From positions 31,577,888-31,641,887 of the forward strand of contig OX155960.1 of assembly GCA_944548615.1 (NCBI GenBank): DNA of 64,000 nt, in the 5' to 3' direction. Numbering within the stretch: the first letter of the stretch is position 1; the number at the start of each line of letters is the position of its first letter. This document shows, piece after piece, positions 43,893-56,045 of the stretch. The notes under the pieces were generated by a model. It was not told the DNA's origin, did not search any database, and saw only the letters and a list, made by a program, of their open reading frames with translations. The DNA is from Micropterix aruncella. Taxonomy: Eukaryota; Arthropoda; Insecta; Lepidoptera; Micropterigidae. Both the position numbers and the translations under genes were made by a program.

Positions 43893-45990
43893 GTCTAACC
43901 CAATGTTGATGAACAAGAAGTTATGTAGTGCTCGGAATTAAATAAACATCTCTTCCATCATATCGTGTTACATTATAGTATTGTGTCGTAAGAAAGCCCT
44001 AATAATACTACAATAAAACGAATATATTGCCTTTATGGCGGAATAATCCTACAACTGGAAGAATGAGGTCCCCAACAAATGATTATTACAATACTGTCGT
44101 TATTCGTAACTACCAATCAACTAGGCAGGCGTAGCTTTTCTTGTCGCCCGAGAAAATACGAGTACTTATCACTATTCGTAGAGGCCGCCTGAACATCAGA
44201 TTTTCAGTAGAGAGGTGTTGAAATTAAGGAAAAGGTACTGACAGTTGCAGAAATTCTACGATTATTAGTATCTTATACGAAATACATAGTTTCTCTTAAA
44301 AACAACATAACAATAATGTTTTATGAACACTTTTGATATTTTTTTAATCATCTGCGGCGTAATTTGCTTAAAATATGCAATGGATCGGGCGAAATATGCG
44401 ACGGATCTTTAGAGATCACACTGAGAGCTTCATCCATTACATTACTTTCGTAGGCAATTGGCGATTTTACCACTCTTAAAAGGGATAATATTAAAATACA
44501 TAATAATGTACAGACTCCTATAGGTAACAGGTATTTATCAATAAGATTTTTGCGTGATACTAGTTTGAGTATCTTCCTTTTTAAAAGATAAGTAAAAATT
44601 TAAACAAGTGAGGTATCAAGAAAGCATTTAAAGAATCGTAAATTATCAGAATTAAATCATATCAATAGTCAATATTTAAAATACTATATAAATATAATAA
44701 TCCATATTAGAGTATCTGTAAGTAAGTAAGTGTAAAAAATACTGAAATAATTAAAATTCAACATAATCAATAGGTAAATTTTTAAATAAAACAAATACTT
44801 AAATAGGCACAATGTTTGAAAATTCATGATTCTCGAATTCCGTTAGATCATGGAAAGAGTGAAATTTGTAGATATTTATTTAAAATTTTATGTCCTTAAG
44901 CATAGTGGTAGGGGGGAGATAATATATTTTAATACTAAGGTATTAGGTGATTTTCTGTACTTTTTCCAGTCTTACTCAAGGTAGCATAAAAGAGGGCTAC
45001 AGCGGGTATGGTGAGAGTGTACATCAACATTTATTGTAGATTTTGCTAGGGGTTCTCTGGCATAAATTATGTATACAAGTATATATTAAGCATAGGTATA
45101 TAAACGCCGAAAACATAGCCTTACTGTTAATTAATACTTGTATACTACACTGCCAGATACAGCTCAATATTCAGCGCCTGTCTGTCTGACTGGCGGACAC
45201 AGCACACAGAACAGGCTGTCAGTCAAAGTAATTTTGAACAGAATTGGCAAGCAGCATGAGTGGAAAGTAGCGAAAAGCAGCATTAGGCAATATTGAACCT
45301 CTTGACATCAACCGCCAGGCTGCTTCAGCCCGAAAGTGGTTAAAATGCAGTAAAAAGCGTATGCAGTCCCGCTACCCTGTCTAGAAAATAGCTGGAATTC
45401 TCCACGCCAACACTTTGGATCCTATTTTAAGTCTGGCAGTTGATATGAAAAAAACGGAGTAGATAAATGGGGTCTAATACCAGAATTTCTCATTCGTCCG
45501 CCCGGTCTTAGTCTGGGACGAAAAACCTTAACCGAATTCGTACGGACTACGATAGATACGGTGTGACGGTAGATACGATGTGAAGCAGCAAGTCTCTACA
45601 GTCCCCAAATGGGCTGAAGAGACTTTGCTGCTTGCGACTGAGGCAATTCCCATTCAGTCTATCCTGGAAATTGCGTAAGACTGCCCCCAAAAGACCTTTC
45701 GTGGCAGATACGGTACCCTTCATCTTGCATCTGACATGCAATGAACTGCATGAAGTCCCTCAATATAAACCTCTAATATTAGTTTTTATTTGTAAGATTA
45801 TTTTAATTTATTCCTGAGATTTAAAATTTACCAAAGATACATACCTAGGAAAAAGCTTGCAGAAGCTAGAATCCTGCCACTCAGAACAAAAATAAGCAAA
45901 CAAAACTAATAACAATAGATTTTAAGATCTAGAGGATAAATTACTGCAGTCACATTTTCGCAGTCACCGCATATTACTTACTCACAAGAG
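43893..45990. other. No gene recognised
   Basis: AT-rich. A moderately GC-rich part at 45,160-45,760 has short direct repeats (GATAGATACG/GGTAGATACG near 45,550) but no domain or TIR pair. Confidence 0.45.
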
Positions 45991-45999
45991 ATAATCAGG

Positions 46000-46140
46000 G
46001 GGCAAACAGAAAATAGGACGATCATTACATGGGACACTTTAACAAACTGAAAGAAAAATGGGAGGAATTGGCACAAGAATAACCCAAAATGAGGAAAGCA
46101 GTACAGGGCGAATGTACGAGTGGATCAAGGATATAAGGAA
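46000..46140 (+). pseudogene. Possible LINE C-terminal scrap
   Basis: Plus-strand reading with frameshifts gives a GRP.TRWDT-like block, then KEKWEELAQE and PKMRKA, resembling the (GRP..RW...L...W...AQDR..WR) end of RTE/jockey-type ORF2. It is short and degenerate. Confidence 0.4.
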
Positions 46141-47267
46141 ACATCAATCAAAAAGATAGAAAGGTCCATAATATACTAAATGCTGTAGATGAAAGAAGTG
46201 ATACAGACAATAAATAGTACTATTTACTGCGCTCCCATTCATCGATCCTCTCCTCTACTTTCCTATATCGGCTCTAGTTGCTAGTACTGGATTATTGACT
46301 TCCTTTTCCGTCCCTTTCTTAAAGGCAGGTGCTCCTAAACCTTAAAATGGTGCCCCTGGTGTATTCAGTTTACCGTCTCAGGAGAACTTCTGGCTGAGTT
46401 GGCACAATTAAGTCATTCAATCATTTAAAAAGTGACAATTTCAATTGTAATTTTATTTTGATCATTCTTAATTAGTATTTTTAAATTGGTTTATGTCCGT
46501 AATTTTGCGTAAATCTAAGATTATATTTTGGTGATATATAAATATATTTGTTTTAGCCAGCACACAAAGCTTGCCGGACTGCAGGTTGAGTGTAGCTGCT
46601 TTAGATCTAATTCTTAGAACAATAGCTTTACATGGTTTATAAAATTTCCCATAAATAAAGCTGTAAATAAATAAAGCTTCCCATAAATTTGAAAATATTC
46701 TGTCGATGATCCCATAAAAAACATTTTTCAGTATCGACACCAAATGGGTGCCTTTTTCTAAAGGTTTAAATAAAACCTTGAGAGGTACGTACTAAAGATT
46801 CAGAAATTAAACAAGTTTCTTTTGTCGACGAATGAAAAAAATGCCATTTCCTATGTTAGTATTGATGGTTGACAAGCTGAACGAAAATTATTGGGTGCCA
46901 CCTCTTATCATCCACACTATCATTAGAAACATGAGTAAATTGTCGTCTTTTCACAGTGTTTTCTCCTTCAGCATGTCCGATTACATAGTAGCATGGCCGT
47001 AACTTCGTCATCCGAATAAATTCCTTCGTCCTCTACTTTAGGAACAGAGAGGCTTTCGATGTCGGGGAATAAATCGGACAATTAGGCGCATTAATGACTC
47101 CTCCGCCCGGGCTCTTTGCGGTAACACATCTCTTCCGGCATTTCCAGCTGCTAAGAAAGTATACAAGATGATAATAAAGCCCCCTGCGAAACATCTGCGA
47201 GTTCAAAGAACCGCTAGACGCGTGAAAAGAAAGGCCTAATTAATTTGTTCCCCTTTTTGCATGTTGC
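46141..47267. other. No gene recognised
   Basis: Mostly AT-rich. The 91-codon minus frame at 46,468-46,743 shows no domain I recognise. Confidence 0.45.
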
Positions 47268-47410
47268 GTATATACAATACACACGCACACACACACACAT
47301 TGTGTGTGTTGGTTTCTACTCTTTATTGTGAAGTTTCACAATGGGCGGGCTTATGTATATGTGCGTGTGACGTGTGTCTTGGTTATTGCATTCGATCAAC
47401 AGAATTGAAA
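47268..47410 (-). repeat. Partial copy of the tRNA-SINE body
   Basis: Shares with 57,000-57,140 the blocks TATTGTGAA(A/G)TTTCACAAT, TATGTATATGTGYGTGTG and TTCGATC.ACAGAAT, in order. It also carries an (AC)n run at about 47,280-47,300. The tRNA-like head is missing. Confidence 0.55.
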
Positions 47411-47439
47411 ATACAATTCAAATTTGAAAATTTGAAATT

Positions 47440-47660
47440 TCTGAAATATAGTATAAAAGGCGTTGAGCTCATTGCGCTATCTAGTGGTAGGTAAAATATC
47501 GCTAATATTGCTTATTAGCAATATATTACGTACCGCTAGTAGGCGCAGCGTGCTCAAAAGTTGCCAAACTTTTATTCAACAGTCAATTTCTTCAAATTAA
47601 AAAACCAACAAAAAAACGAAATCTGTTTGTTTTCCCAAATTTTTAATAAAAGTTGCTTAT
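47440..47660. mobile_element. Partial copy of the 9.7-kb palindromic MITE
   Basis: Shares with about 9,860-10,100 the blocks TATAAAA(A/G)GCG, CTAGTGGTAGGTA, ATATCG.TAATAT, CAACAGTCAA.TTCTTCAAA and AAAAGTTG near the end. The outer arms are missing or unrecognisable, so this is an old or truncated copy. Confidence 0.6.
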
Positions 47661-48306
47661 TTGTAGTAATTTTGGTCGTCCTGATCTATATTTCTCAGCG
47701 TATTCGAGAAAGATATTAACTATTAATTAAATAGATATTAAATAAAGCCATAGTCATTTGCCATAATAGATATTAAATAAAGCCATAGTCACGTGGCACT
47801 TCAGACCTTTATCTAATTATCCGTCAACCTTTGTAAACAAACCACTTGTAATTACACCTTATATTTTGATTATGCGATGAAATATTTAGGGTTTTACCCC
47901 TCTTTAACAAAAACATTTTAATTAATACCCGCAGCGAGGCATTCTCCTATGCTCTCCATTATAGATCCGCTAAGTCCGCTTTCATAACAATATTTAAATG
48001 AAACGAATTAAGTCCTCCTATTGCGTCATTGGGGAGGGGCTCTTCACTTCTAGGAAGGTGAATGGCCTGTTTAAAAGCAGCACAGTACCCTTACTCAATT
48101 TATAAATAAAATATCTGCGTAAAATATATTTCCTCGAGTGCTATTCGTGGTTGCATGGTTTGAACAAGATCTAAATATAAAATCATAAAGTCATACAATA
48201 AAAAATAAATATATAATGAATTATATTGTTTAGCATACAGCTATTTTATGGACAAAAAATAAATGTAGAATTATAAAAACCTACTTTTCATTTACTTATA
48301 TAAAAT
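47661..48306. other. No gene recognised; short tandem duplication
   Basis: ATAGATATTAAATAAAGCCA followed by TAGTCA is duplicated in tandem at about 47,729-47,791. Otherwise AT-rich and featureless. Confidence 0.5.
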
Positions 48307-49029
48307 ACTAGCTGACCCGTGCCCACTTCGTTAGGCGGTAAAACTTTTTACTTGTGATGAAATTATGAGTGTGGTTTAGTTAGTACTGAGTGCTATGATT
48401 TATTTCCTGACTGCCAAAAGAAGGGTTATATTTTTACTGCATATGTATGTATGTATTTGCATGCCAATTTGAATATATTACCGTTATTTGTGAGTGTCTT
48501 CTTGTGAGTGTCTTATTTGTGTGTCTTATCTCTTTAGCCATTTATGCAGTAAAAGGGAAAAGTTTTTTGTTTTAAACACTTGAGACGATAAATTTACTTA
48601 TTTTGATAAGAATTCATAATTGCTGATAATTATATGACTAATAAACCAGACCTAACGATATAAATTATATAAAAAAAAACTACTTTTTGTGACTGAAATA
48701 TAAAAGACATATGCTGTCGCTGATTTTTTTGTAGGCATTATCAAGCTTTACAACTTAATCATTTTCTCTGGAACTTAATCATATATCTCTCATCGTTAAG
48801 GCAGCGTTAGTTAGAAACGTTTTCGATCGACCGTTTTTTCTCCGACTTACTTTGCAAATCCGACTACCACGAAAAAGTATTTTCAATTTTCGGATAAAAT
48901 ATAGCCTATGACATTCACAAACAACGTGGCTTTCTATTGGTAAAAGAATTTTCGAAATCGGTTCAGTAGATCCAGAGATTACTTCCTACAACCTCACAAA
49001 CTTTACCTCTTTATAATATTAGTATAGAT
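48307..49029 (+). repeat. LINE-derived repeat ending TATAATATTAGTATAGAT
   Basis: Starts ACTAGCTGACCCGTGCCCAC and ends TTATAATATTAGTATAGATA, with TATAGCCTATGACATTC and TCGGTTCAGTAGATCCAGAG in between. I know this start and end from a very common lepidopteran non-LTR 3'-end repeat. Non-coding. Confidence 0.75.
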
Positions 49030-49164
49030 ATTAAAATAGCCTGAATTGGAATCGTATGTACATATTTAAAAAAAAAGGTAATAAATATTTATTAAAATCG
49101 TTTATCAATAAAAAAGTTAGGGTTTTATTATATTCTACCTAGGTTTTGTGAATAATAATATAAT

Positions 49165-49825
49165 CAGTGGCGTAACTGAAAAAAATGGGCCCCATTTCAA
49201 AATTGAACAAAAGGTCACTCCCCCACTTTATTGTGGCATATAGGATATAATTACGGTATACCCAGCTACATTGTATATTTATGTTGTAGCTACATTATAA
49301 ATCGGCGAATGTTGCGGAACAAGTTCCCAATAACTTCAACGGGACATGCGGGATCACACAGAAACATTGTTGCTATATTGTCGATCCATTGTTGTTAAAC
49401 ATTGTTGTTCCTATATTAATACGACGCTTTACTGTTAATTTAATTACTTTATTATATTTCTCTACCTTCGAATTATAAAATAATTCGAGAAATTATAATA
49501 TAAAGTGAGTTTTAAAAAATAAAGAAATGCGAAACTGGTAAGAATACTAATGTACAAGTTTTTGCATATCTACATATTCAAATTTATTGCTTAAAACACC
49601 TATTTTAAAAAATATGAACATATACATTTCTAGCATGGTTTTCGTTTTGATTTGCACTCTGCAAAATCATCGAGCAGTTTTGAGACATCATTTTTTTCAG
49701 CTTCCTTAGTTTCTTAGCAGAGTTGGATGGGACGTCGATCGTAGACGGAAGTTCCATTTTGGGCCTCTAAACTATCGTTGACCCCGGTGCACCGCTCCGG
49801 CTGCACTGGCTTAGTTTAACCACTG
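49165..49825. mobile_element. hAT-like MITE, copy 2
   Basis: Starts CAGTGGCGTAACTGA and ends TTAGTTTAACCACTG, imperfect inverted tips of hAT type. The 661-bp body is collinear with 7,281-7,965 and has no ORF. No clean 8-bp target duplication can be read: the left flank AATATAAT resembles, but is not adjacent to, AATATTAT on the right. Confidence 0.72.
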
Positions 49826-49889
49826 CATTTAATATTATATAGATTTTAATTAATTAAATTAGAGCAATAACATCCAGCATTTTATCGTT

Positions 49890-50300
49890 TCTATCCGTAG
49901 TTCAGTCTCTGTTGTTGTCGATCGTTGACTATGTCGATATCTGTACTGTAGATGCCAACCAAGCTTTCTGGACCAATTGGAGAGTTTGCCGAATATCTGC
50001 ATTCGATAAATTTTTAATCTCCGTATATTTCGGAATTCCTAAGCCAGCTGCAATGGTTAAAGATGCGAGAGCGAAGAGTTGTTCACACTATCTCAATGCT
50101 ATATAATGTTCTAAATCGCTTCACTTACCACCTATTTTGACTCAGGATAATAAACTTATAATTCCTCTTCATAAATCATCTTTTCACCTATTCTTTTGTA
50201 GTTCACGCAGCCCGACTATGGAACCAGCTCCCATCTTATATTAGAAATGCAACTTCTATTTCTTCATTTAAAATCATCATTGAAGATACACTTTTTAACC
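49890..50300 (+). pseudogene. LINE ORF2 C-terminal fragment
   Basis: Begins with a VQSLLLSIVDYVDI block (after RT motif), passes a garbled FGI/KYDH-like stretch, then SFVVHAARLWNQLPSYIRNA and TSISSFKI. This is the end of a LINE ORF2 of the same kind as 16,610-17,660. A probable 3' untranslated region continues to about 50,550, where CAATAAAAATATTCGTTC ends. Confidence 0.82.
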
Positions 50301-50550
50301 CCCAAAACTTGTAATCTCCTTCACCTACCTTTTAATTGTCTCTTTTCCTTTGTCCTTCCCGATATGTAGTATTTTTTTTGTTGGTTTTATTATTATATAT
50401 TTTGCATTTCTTTTCCATTGCCACTTTCAAATATTCATTACTAGCAATAAGGGTTGGCTGTAACAGATATAACAAATAATCAGTAAGTCCGTCTATTGTA
50501 CATATACTTATTATGTGCAATAAAAATATTCGTTCAGTAATTCATTCATG

Positions 50551-51680
50551 ATAGTGCTGTTTTAATTAGTAACATTTTTTGGCATTTAATTTTGTGGTGC
50601 CTGCAAGTAGATGAATGCCTATCGAAAACAAGGGTAGTTTATTGTATTATATTGTTTGGTATGACTTTGGCTATGGTTCTCTAACATAATATATCCTGCA
50701 TAGTTCGTTCACTTCTTTCGACACTCCACCGGAATTATCGCGAGTTTTATTCTGTTTTCATGGCTTCATCAAAAAGTGCAGGATTAGATGTGTGGCGGGC
50801 GCAATAAATAAGCAGCGTGGCGTGGCTTTGCAATCGCCATTTCTTTCCTCTCGACATGCGTCGTGTCGATGAACTACCACAATAGCAGGATTTCCGCCCC
50901 CTCCCTGGTTCACTGTCCAACTAATTCGGTAAACAGAACGACGCACCTGCCACACGGTTTACAACTTTAGATTGGATTTCATCCCGATGGAATACGGCGG
51001 CGTTTCATCCATTATAATACATCACGCAAATTGGTATAGTCTAAGACAGTTACAAACGGATCTTAAGTTCACTCACTCCCACCTGCAATGGCAGTTTGGA
51101 AAGCAACGCCGATTTATGTCATTAGTCATTACCATTCTAAGGTGATACGCGAAAGCATGGCAGAAAATGTTTAACTCAATAATTTTTACTCCTGCATATC
51201 ATTAGCGTGAAGTTTCAACTCTCAAAAATCAATACATCGCGTACATATGTTGAAAGTCAAGGGAAAATAATAGAAAATAATATATTTATAATATATTTTT
51301 TCAACCCATTCTATGAGCTCCATTCGAATAAACCTTCAAAGAAAACCGTCGAATGAACCGTTAAATCTTTCTGTTTACACAACTTTTTTTTTAATTTAAA
51401 TTTTTAATTTTTGTTTTCATAACGTATTACCTACATAACATAATTAATAAATAAATTTTTGACGTTGTAATTTTTTATTGTTTTTAAACACTTTTGTTAC
51501 CATATTTATTTATAAATTGTTATTTTTTGGTTTCTTTACATTATATTTACTCTTTTATACTTTGGACTTGGTAAATTAGTAGCTTGACAATTAATTCAGT
51601 ATTTATCATATCATTTTTACTTTACCGGACTACCAACCGACGAGGAGGTAAATTATTGTGAATAGGCAATTTTTTTTACA
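50551..51680. other. No gene recognised
   Basis: A moderately GC-rich part at 50,740-51,120, then very AT-rich. No domain or repeat partner recognised. Confidence 0.45.
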
Positions 51681-51710
51681 CGATAGCCCCCAAACGTTTC
51701 ATCCGATTAA
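51681..51710 (+). repeat. Left part of a dispersed repeat split by a MITE
   Basis: CGATAGCCCCCAAACGTTTC and ATCCGATT match, inverted, about 58,160-58,190 (GATAGCGCCCAGACGCTTCG, TCCGATTGA). The rest of the repeat resumes at 52,308 after the MITE. Confidence 0.65.
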
Positions 51711-52307
51711 GGTGACATGATACCGGAGAACAACCATATCTGAAGAATTTTAGTTTTATGTTTTTTTTAAAAATATAAGCATTAATTAAAAAAAAGTTTT
51801 TAGGGGAATCCCTCGATAAGGAACCAATTTACAATTTAGACGCAAAAAAGTTGCTCATTGCCTTGGTCATTAAGGTTTTAAACTAATTTCGAAAACTTTC
51901 AGGCCCGATTACTCCTACAATGTAAGCAGTGAGTGTGTTTTATTTAAATTTCATTAAATTGACTGGTTAATTCTCTAGCGTCGCGCTCAGGCACATTTTT
52001 TATTTAGGCACTAAATTAATTACAATTAATTAAAACGTTAGAGGGCTCTGAGAGTTACGCTAAATATGCTTTGCCATTAACACCCTTTTACAACCACTGC
52101 GCAAAGACAGCTATTCTATGCTAGCACTGCGATATAAAGTTTAGTATGCGCCCGGTCGCCGCGCCGTCGCGAGCGAACGTGTAATTTGTGCCTGATGCTT
52201 CGTCAACGCTGGATTTTTATTGGTCGAACCCTACAAAATCGACCCCGCCTATCTATATCTTTGCGTGTCCGTCCATTTCGGATATTTTTCTGAGGTCTCA
52301 TGTCGCC
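51711..52307. mobile_element. TTAA-type MITE, copy 2 (uninterrupted)
   Basis: The tips are GGTGACATGATACC and, inverted, GGCGACATGAGACC, with TTAA on both sides (51,707-51,710 and 52,308-52,311). The 597-bp body has no ORF and aligns with 35,156-36,494 minus its Harbinger insert. TTAA duplication points to a piggyBac-like mover, but the tips are not the usual CCC type. Confidence 0.85.
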
Positions 52308-52498
52308 TTAAGCTGAAGCATGCAGGCATCATTCGGTCATGGCAAGAGTTGAAAAGATGAGTTGTGGTTGAAATCGGTCTACCAGCAGATGGCGCGCTAG
52401 CCATAATTCAATCTAGAATTATTGAACTAATAGACTTGGAAATCGGTACACAGTGTCGAATATCTCGCATACAAGCGACACAAATACTATTGAAAGTC
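52308..52498 (+). repeat. Right part of the split dispersed repeat
   Basis: AGCTGAAGCATGCAGGCA, GTTGAAAAGAT.AGTTGTGGT, GGCGCGCTAG and TTGGAAATCGGTACACAG match, inverted, 57,928-58,155. The open frame starting at 52,364 is this repeat plus downstream sequence, not a gene. Confidence 0.7.
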
Positions 52499-52579
52499 CA
52501 ACATTTTTCGAAAAATACATCAATACATAATTTTTGGAAAAATACCATTTTAATACCACGGAAAATGCTACAAATATAC

Positions 52580-52790
52580 TACGAATTGGCGCGAGGTGGA
52601 GGTTGGATTGTCGCTGAAGGGGAAGGGGGGATTGTCTACTTGCCGGAAAAGTGTTGGGGTGACACAACTGATCTCTTTAAATCGCATAGCGCATTATATG
52701 ACCGTTTAATAAGTTTTAGGAACATAAAAATAGTTTATCTTGCTTTAGTTTTTATTGTAACTGTCGGTTTCCTGAAGAAAATAATATAAA
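52580..52790 (+). repeat. Dispersed repeat shared with 240-480
   Basis: TTGGCGCGAGGTGGAGG and TTGTCTACTTGCCGGAAAAG with GGGGTGAC match the block at about 247-300. Probably a lepidopteran interspersed repeat; class unknown. Confidence 0.45.
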
Positions 52791-53215
52791 AAATACAATT
52801 AAACCAGACCGCCACTTATTTGGTACTATCAAGATTTTTTCAAATCCTTGAAAGCATGACACAAAATGAATAGAGTAGGAAAATAATAAATAGGTAACAA
52901 AAAAAAAACATTTTTTTTATTTTTCTTATAATAGTTTTCGTAGATACGAGTGCTGCTGTAAACATACTTTGATTTCCTATTTCTTTTCTTGATTTCTTGA
53001 TTTCTTACTTTTAGATAATGCATATTCATGTCTCTGAATTTCTAATTTCATAAACATTGCTTGACATTTGAAGGAGCAACGCACTTAATTTAAGGTTATG
53101 GTTTCAGCGAGCAATGATTTTGTATGAATTTTAAAGTTGGCATCGGTGAAATTGGCTATCGAAATCTACTTGTGTCCATTGACCGTATTACTACTAGACT
53201 TTGTGACCAGCCTGA
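52791..53215. other. No gene recognised
   Basis: AT-rich with A- and T-runs. No motif. Confidence 0.5.
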
Positions 53216-53450
53216 GAATGCGTCAGCCGAATAGAAAGAGACAGCAGCCTATAGTACCCCCTCTATCCTTGTCTAGTCGCGCATTCACGGAGACACGTAC
53301 ATGTATCACTATGGCAACGCGTTTATATCACTATTGCAACACTTCGGCGCCATAAGTCTGCTATGCTATGGATAAACGCGCATGAGCAACTAGACAAGGA
53401 TAGAGGGAGTCTCATATGCCCCTATCCCTTTCTATTCGGTGAACGCATTC
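53216..53450. mobile_element. Short foldback MITE
   Basis: The left arm begins GAATGCGTCAGCCGAATAGA and the right arm, inverted, GAATGCGTTCACCGAATAGA. Both continue to CCCTCTATCCTTGTCTAGT. Arms are about 70 bp and the whole is 235 bp. The two frames covering it are products of the inverted repeat. Confidence 0.72.
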
Positions 53451-54278
53451 ACTCACAGCCCGCCTTCGCACTCCCGTTCTCTATATCTGTTACCATCTAT
53501 GCTTGTGTCAGCATTTGGGGATCTTGCTCCTTCTCCTCCTTATTGTCCCCGTAAAGGCGGTAAATATAGCATTGTCGAAACGTCGTAAAAATTATCGTCT
53601 AGGTTAGAATCCGTTTCCTTTCAATTATGATAGGTGCTATTATTTTGAGATATACAACTTATTGTTGCATTCATTGTTTTGACAAATAACCATCTGAGAA
53701 AGTAGTCATTCAGGAACGGATTTTACATACTTAGTTTGTCAGATTTATTTTGTTTTGTATGTGACAGTTCATTATAAACAAGAAATAAAAACCTCTTTAG
53801 CAAATGCGACTTTTCCATAGGGTATTTTTTTGTTGATTCGATACAATCCATTCTGCCGACAAGCCTTCGATGCCATTCAGACCGCAAGCAATAAGCGGTC
53901 AATAAAAAAGCTGACTCGAAAGTGAATTGGTTTCCATGCTATTTATTTAGGTTCAGCGTGCTTTGAAGTGGAGAGTCAATGCCGTGAAGTTTGTGGCTTT
54001 TCAGCGATGAGAGGAAATGCCACTACTGAAAGTAACCGAAGCAACCGCCAATATTTCCCCTTACATAAATCTCGGCGCGAAAGTTCGACGAACTGTCTCT
54101 ATTGTCGCAGTCGCATTCATCCACGGTAAATTATTTCTCGGTATCTGTATTATGATTAATGTACTGGAAATTTGCGACACTTTAATTAAATTCGAGTCAA
54201 GAAAGCTGGGAGAGGGATGGGGTTAGATATTCATTTCCCAACGTAAAATATAATATAATATTGAAAGTAACATAATAT
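53451..54278. other. No gene recognised
   Basis: Mixed sequence; a 69-codon frame at 54,017-54,226 shows no domain I recognise. Confidence 0.4.
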
Positions 54279-54282
54279 TTAA

Positions 54283-54523
54283 CCCCTCAAATGTGAGGCG
54301 TCCCTTAAGGGATGCCTTGGCAAAATGTATACAAAATGTATATAAATTTATATAAATGTAAATATAAATGTAAATGTGCGCCGCTTTATAGTAATCCGCT
54401 CTATAGTAATGCTATAGCTCTATAGTAAACCCCGCTCTATGTAAATGTAAATGTAAATGGAAATATAAATTTATATACATTTTGCCGTAGGCAACCCGAG
54501 CTAATCGCCATTCATTTGAGGGG
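54283..54523. mobile_element. TTAA-flanked MITE, piggyBac-like
   Basis: The tips CCCCTCAAATG and CATTTGAGGGG are perfect inverses and abut TTAA on both sides (54,279-54,282 and 54,524-54,527). Inner AAAATGTATA blocks are also inverted. The 241-bp body has ATGTAA-type short repeats and no ORF. The pattern is that of piggyBac-derived MITEs. Confidence 0.88.
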
Positions 54524-54527
54524 TTAA

Positions 54528-55073
54528 CAATAAATAGTATAAATTACATCTAAAGAGACGACAGGATCTTTTGAACGGGTTGATGTGGGGGAGAAGATGA
54601 AGGGGGGGGGGGGGATGGGGGGCGGGGAGCGGGATTATATGAATGGTTTTAGTATCATAGTATATGATATATGCCATGTAAACTGAAAGTATTTTGGAAT
54701 AGTTTTTTTTCTGAATACGTCCAAGACATCTGGAATCTAAGGCATCTGAAATAGTAAACATGTTTGGTGATGAACGTGTATATTAAGCAGGTGGATTAAA
54801 AAAATGAATATTATCAAAATGAAGAGGTACTCGAGCAGACGAATAAAGTATACCTTTGAAATTATATGTTGACAAGGCTTATCTCGTGATAATATATTTT
54901 TTATTTATTTCTTCCTCTCCTTCAATAATTTTATTTACAAAAAAAGTTACCCCCTTAAAAAAAGGTTTAGTAGGTGCCAGCAGAGTTAACATTATTATAA
55001 TAGTTTTGGTATTCGTTTGATGTTTGTGCTTTCTTTGAACTAAAAATATTTTATTATTTTTTAAAAAACTTTA
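54528..55073. other. No gene recognised; G-run at 54,601-54,631
   Basis: A G-dominated tract at about 54,601-54,631 is the only feature; the remainder is AT-rich. Confidence 0.5.
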
Positions 55074-55985
55074 TTTGAATCACACTGCTTACTGACCCCT
55101 CAGAAGTCTGTTTTAAATTCTAATTCTTAGCCCGTGCCCGCAGGGAACATTAAAAAAAAGGAACATTTGAACATTCACTTATACTGCTTACTTGACCCGT
55201 CAGGAGCCTATGTGTCACATTTTAAGGTTTAGCCTATGCCCGCAGGGTACATTTTTAAAAATTTGTAAAATTTAAACATTCACTTTTACTTTTTATGAAT
55301 TACACTGCTTGCTTGACCCGTCAGGAGTCTATGTGTCACATTTTAAGGTTTAGCCCATGCCCGCAGGGAACATTAAAAAAAAGGAACATTTGAACATTCA
55401 CGTCAACTTTTTATGAATTACACTGCTTACTTGACCCGTCAGGAGTCTATGTGTCACATTTTAAGGTTTAGCCCATGCCCGCAGGGAACATTAAAAAAAA
55501 GGAACATTTGAACATTCACGTCAACTTTTTATGAATTACACTGCTTACTTGACCCGTCAGGAGTCTATGTGTCACATTTTAAGGTTTAGCCCATGCCCGC
55601 AGGGAACATTAAAAAAAAGGAACATTTGAACATTCACGTCAACTTTTTATGAATTACACTGCTTACTTGACCCGTCAGGAGTCTATGTGTCACATTTTAA
55701 GGTTTAGCCCATGCCCGCAGGGAACATTAAAAAAAAAGGAACATTTGAACATTCACGTCAACTTTTTATGAATTACACTGCTTACTTGACCCGTCAGGAG
55801 TCTATGTGTCACATTTAAAGGTTTAGCCTATGCCCGCAGGGAACATTGAAAAAAAAAAGGAACATTTGAACATTCACGACAACTTTTTATGAATTACACT
55901 GCTTACTTGACCCGTCAGAAGTCTATCTCATTTTAAGGTTTATCCCATGCCCGCAGGGAACATTTATAAAAAAATTAGAACATTT
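55074..55985 (+). repeat. 118-bp tandem array, about 8 units
   Basis: The landmark CGCAGGG recurs at 55,139, 55,241, 55,362, 55,480, 55,598, 55,716, 55,835 and 55,952, so most spacings are 117-121 bp. Each unit contains CACTGCTTACTTGACCCGTC, AGGAGTCTATGTGTCACATT and TTAGCCCATGCCCGCAGGG. Central units (55,362-55,716) are almost identical and outer units diverge, as expected from unequal exchange. Directly after the array, GAAACGGAAAACATACAT joins it to the ACACGACTGCC family. Confidence 0.95.
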
Positions 55986-55992
55986 AAACAGC

Positions 55993-56045
55993 CACGAAAC
56001 GGAAAACATACATATATGAATCCCAAACAGATAACACTCCTTATT
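55993..56045. mobile_element. ACACGACTGCC family fragment next to the array
   Basis: GAAACGGAAAACATACAT, then TGAATCCCAAACAGATAACA and CTCCTTATTTTGGG match the right part of the family (compare 56,505-56,560). Only about 50 bp remain. The tandem array replaces the rest. Confidence 0.6.

Noticed and set aside
52364..52789. 141-aa frame as a host gene
   Set aside because: Its first 45 codons are the dispersed repeat also found inverted at 57.9-58.2 kb and its end overlaps another repeat shared with 240-480.
55074..55985. Regular direct repeats that could suggest a CRISPR array
   Set aside because: Units are 118 bp head to tail with no unique spacers, and the context is an insect transposon landscape. 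It is a minisatellite.
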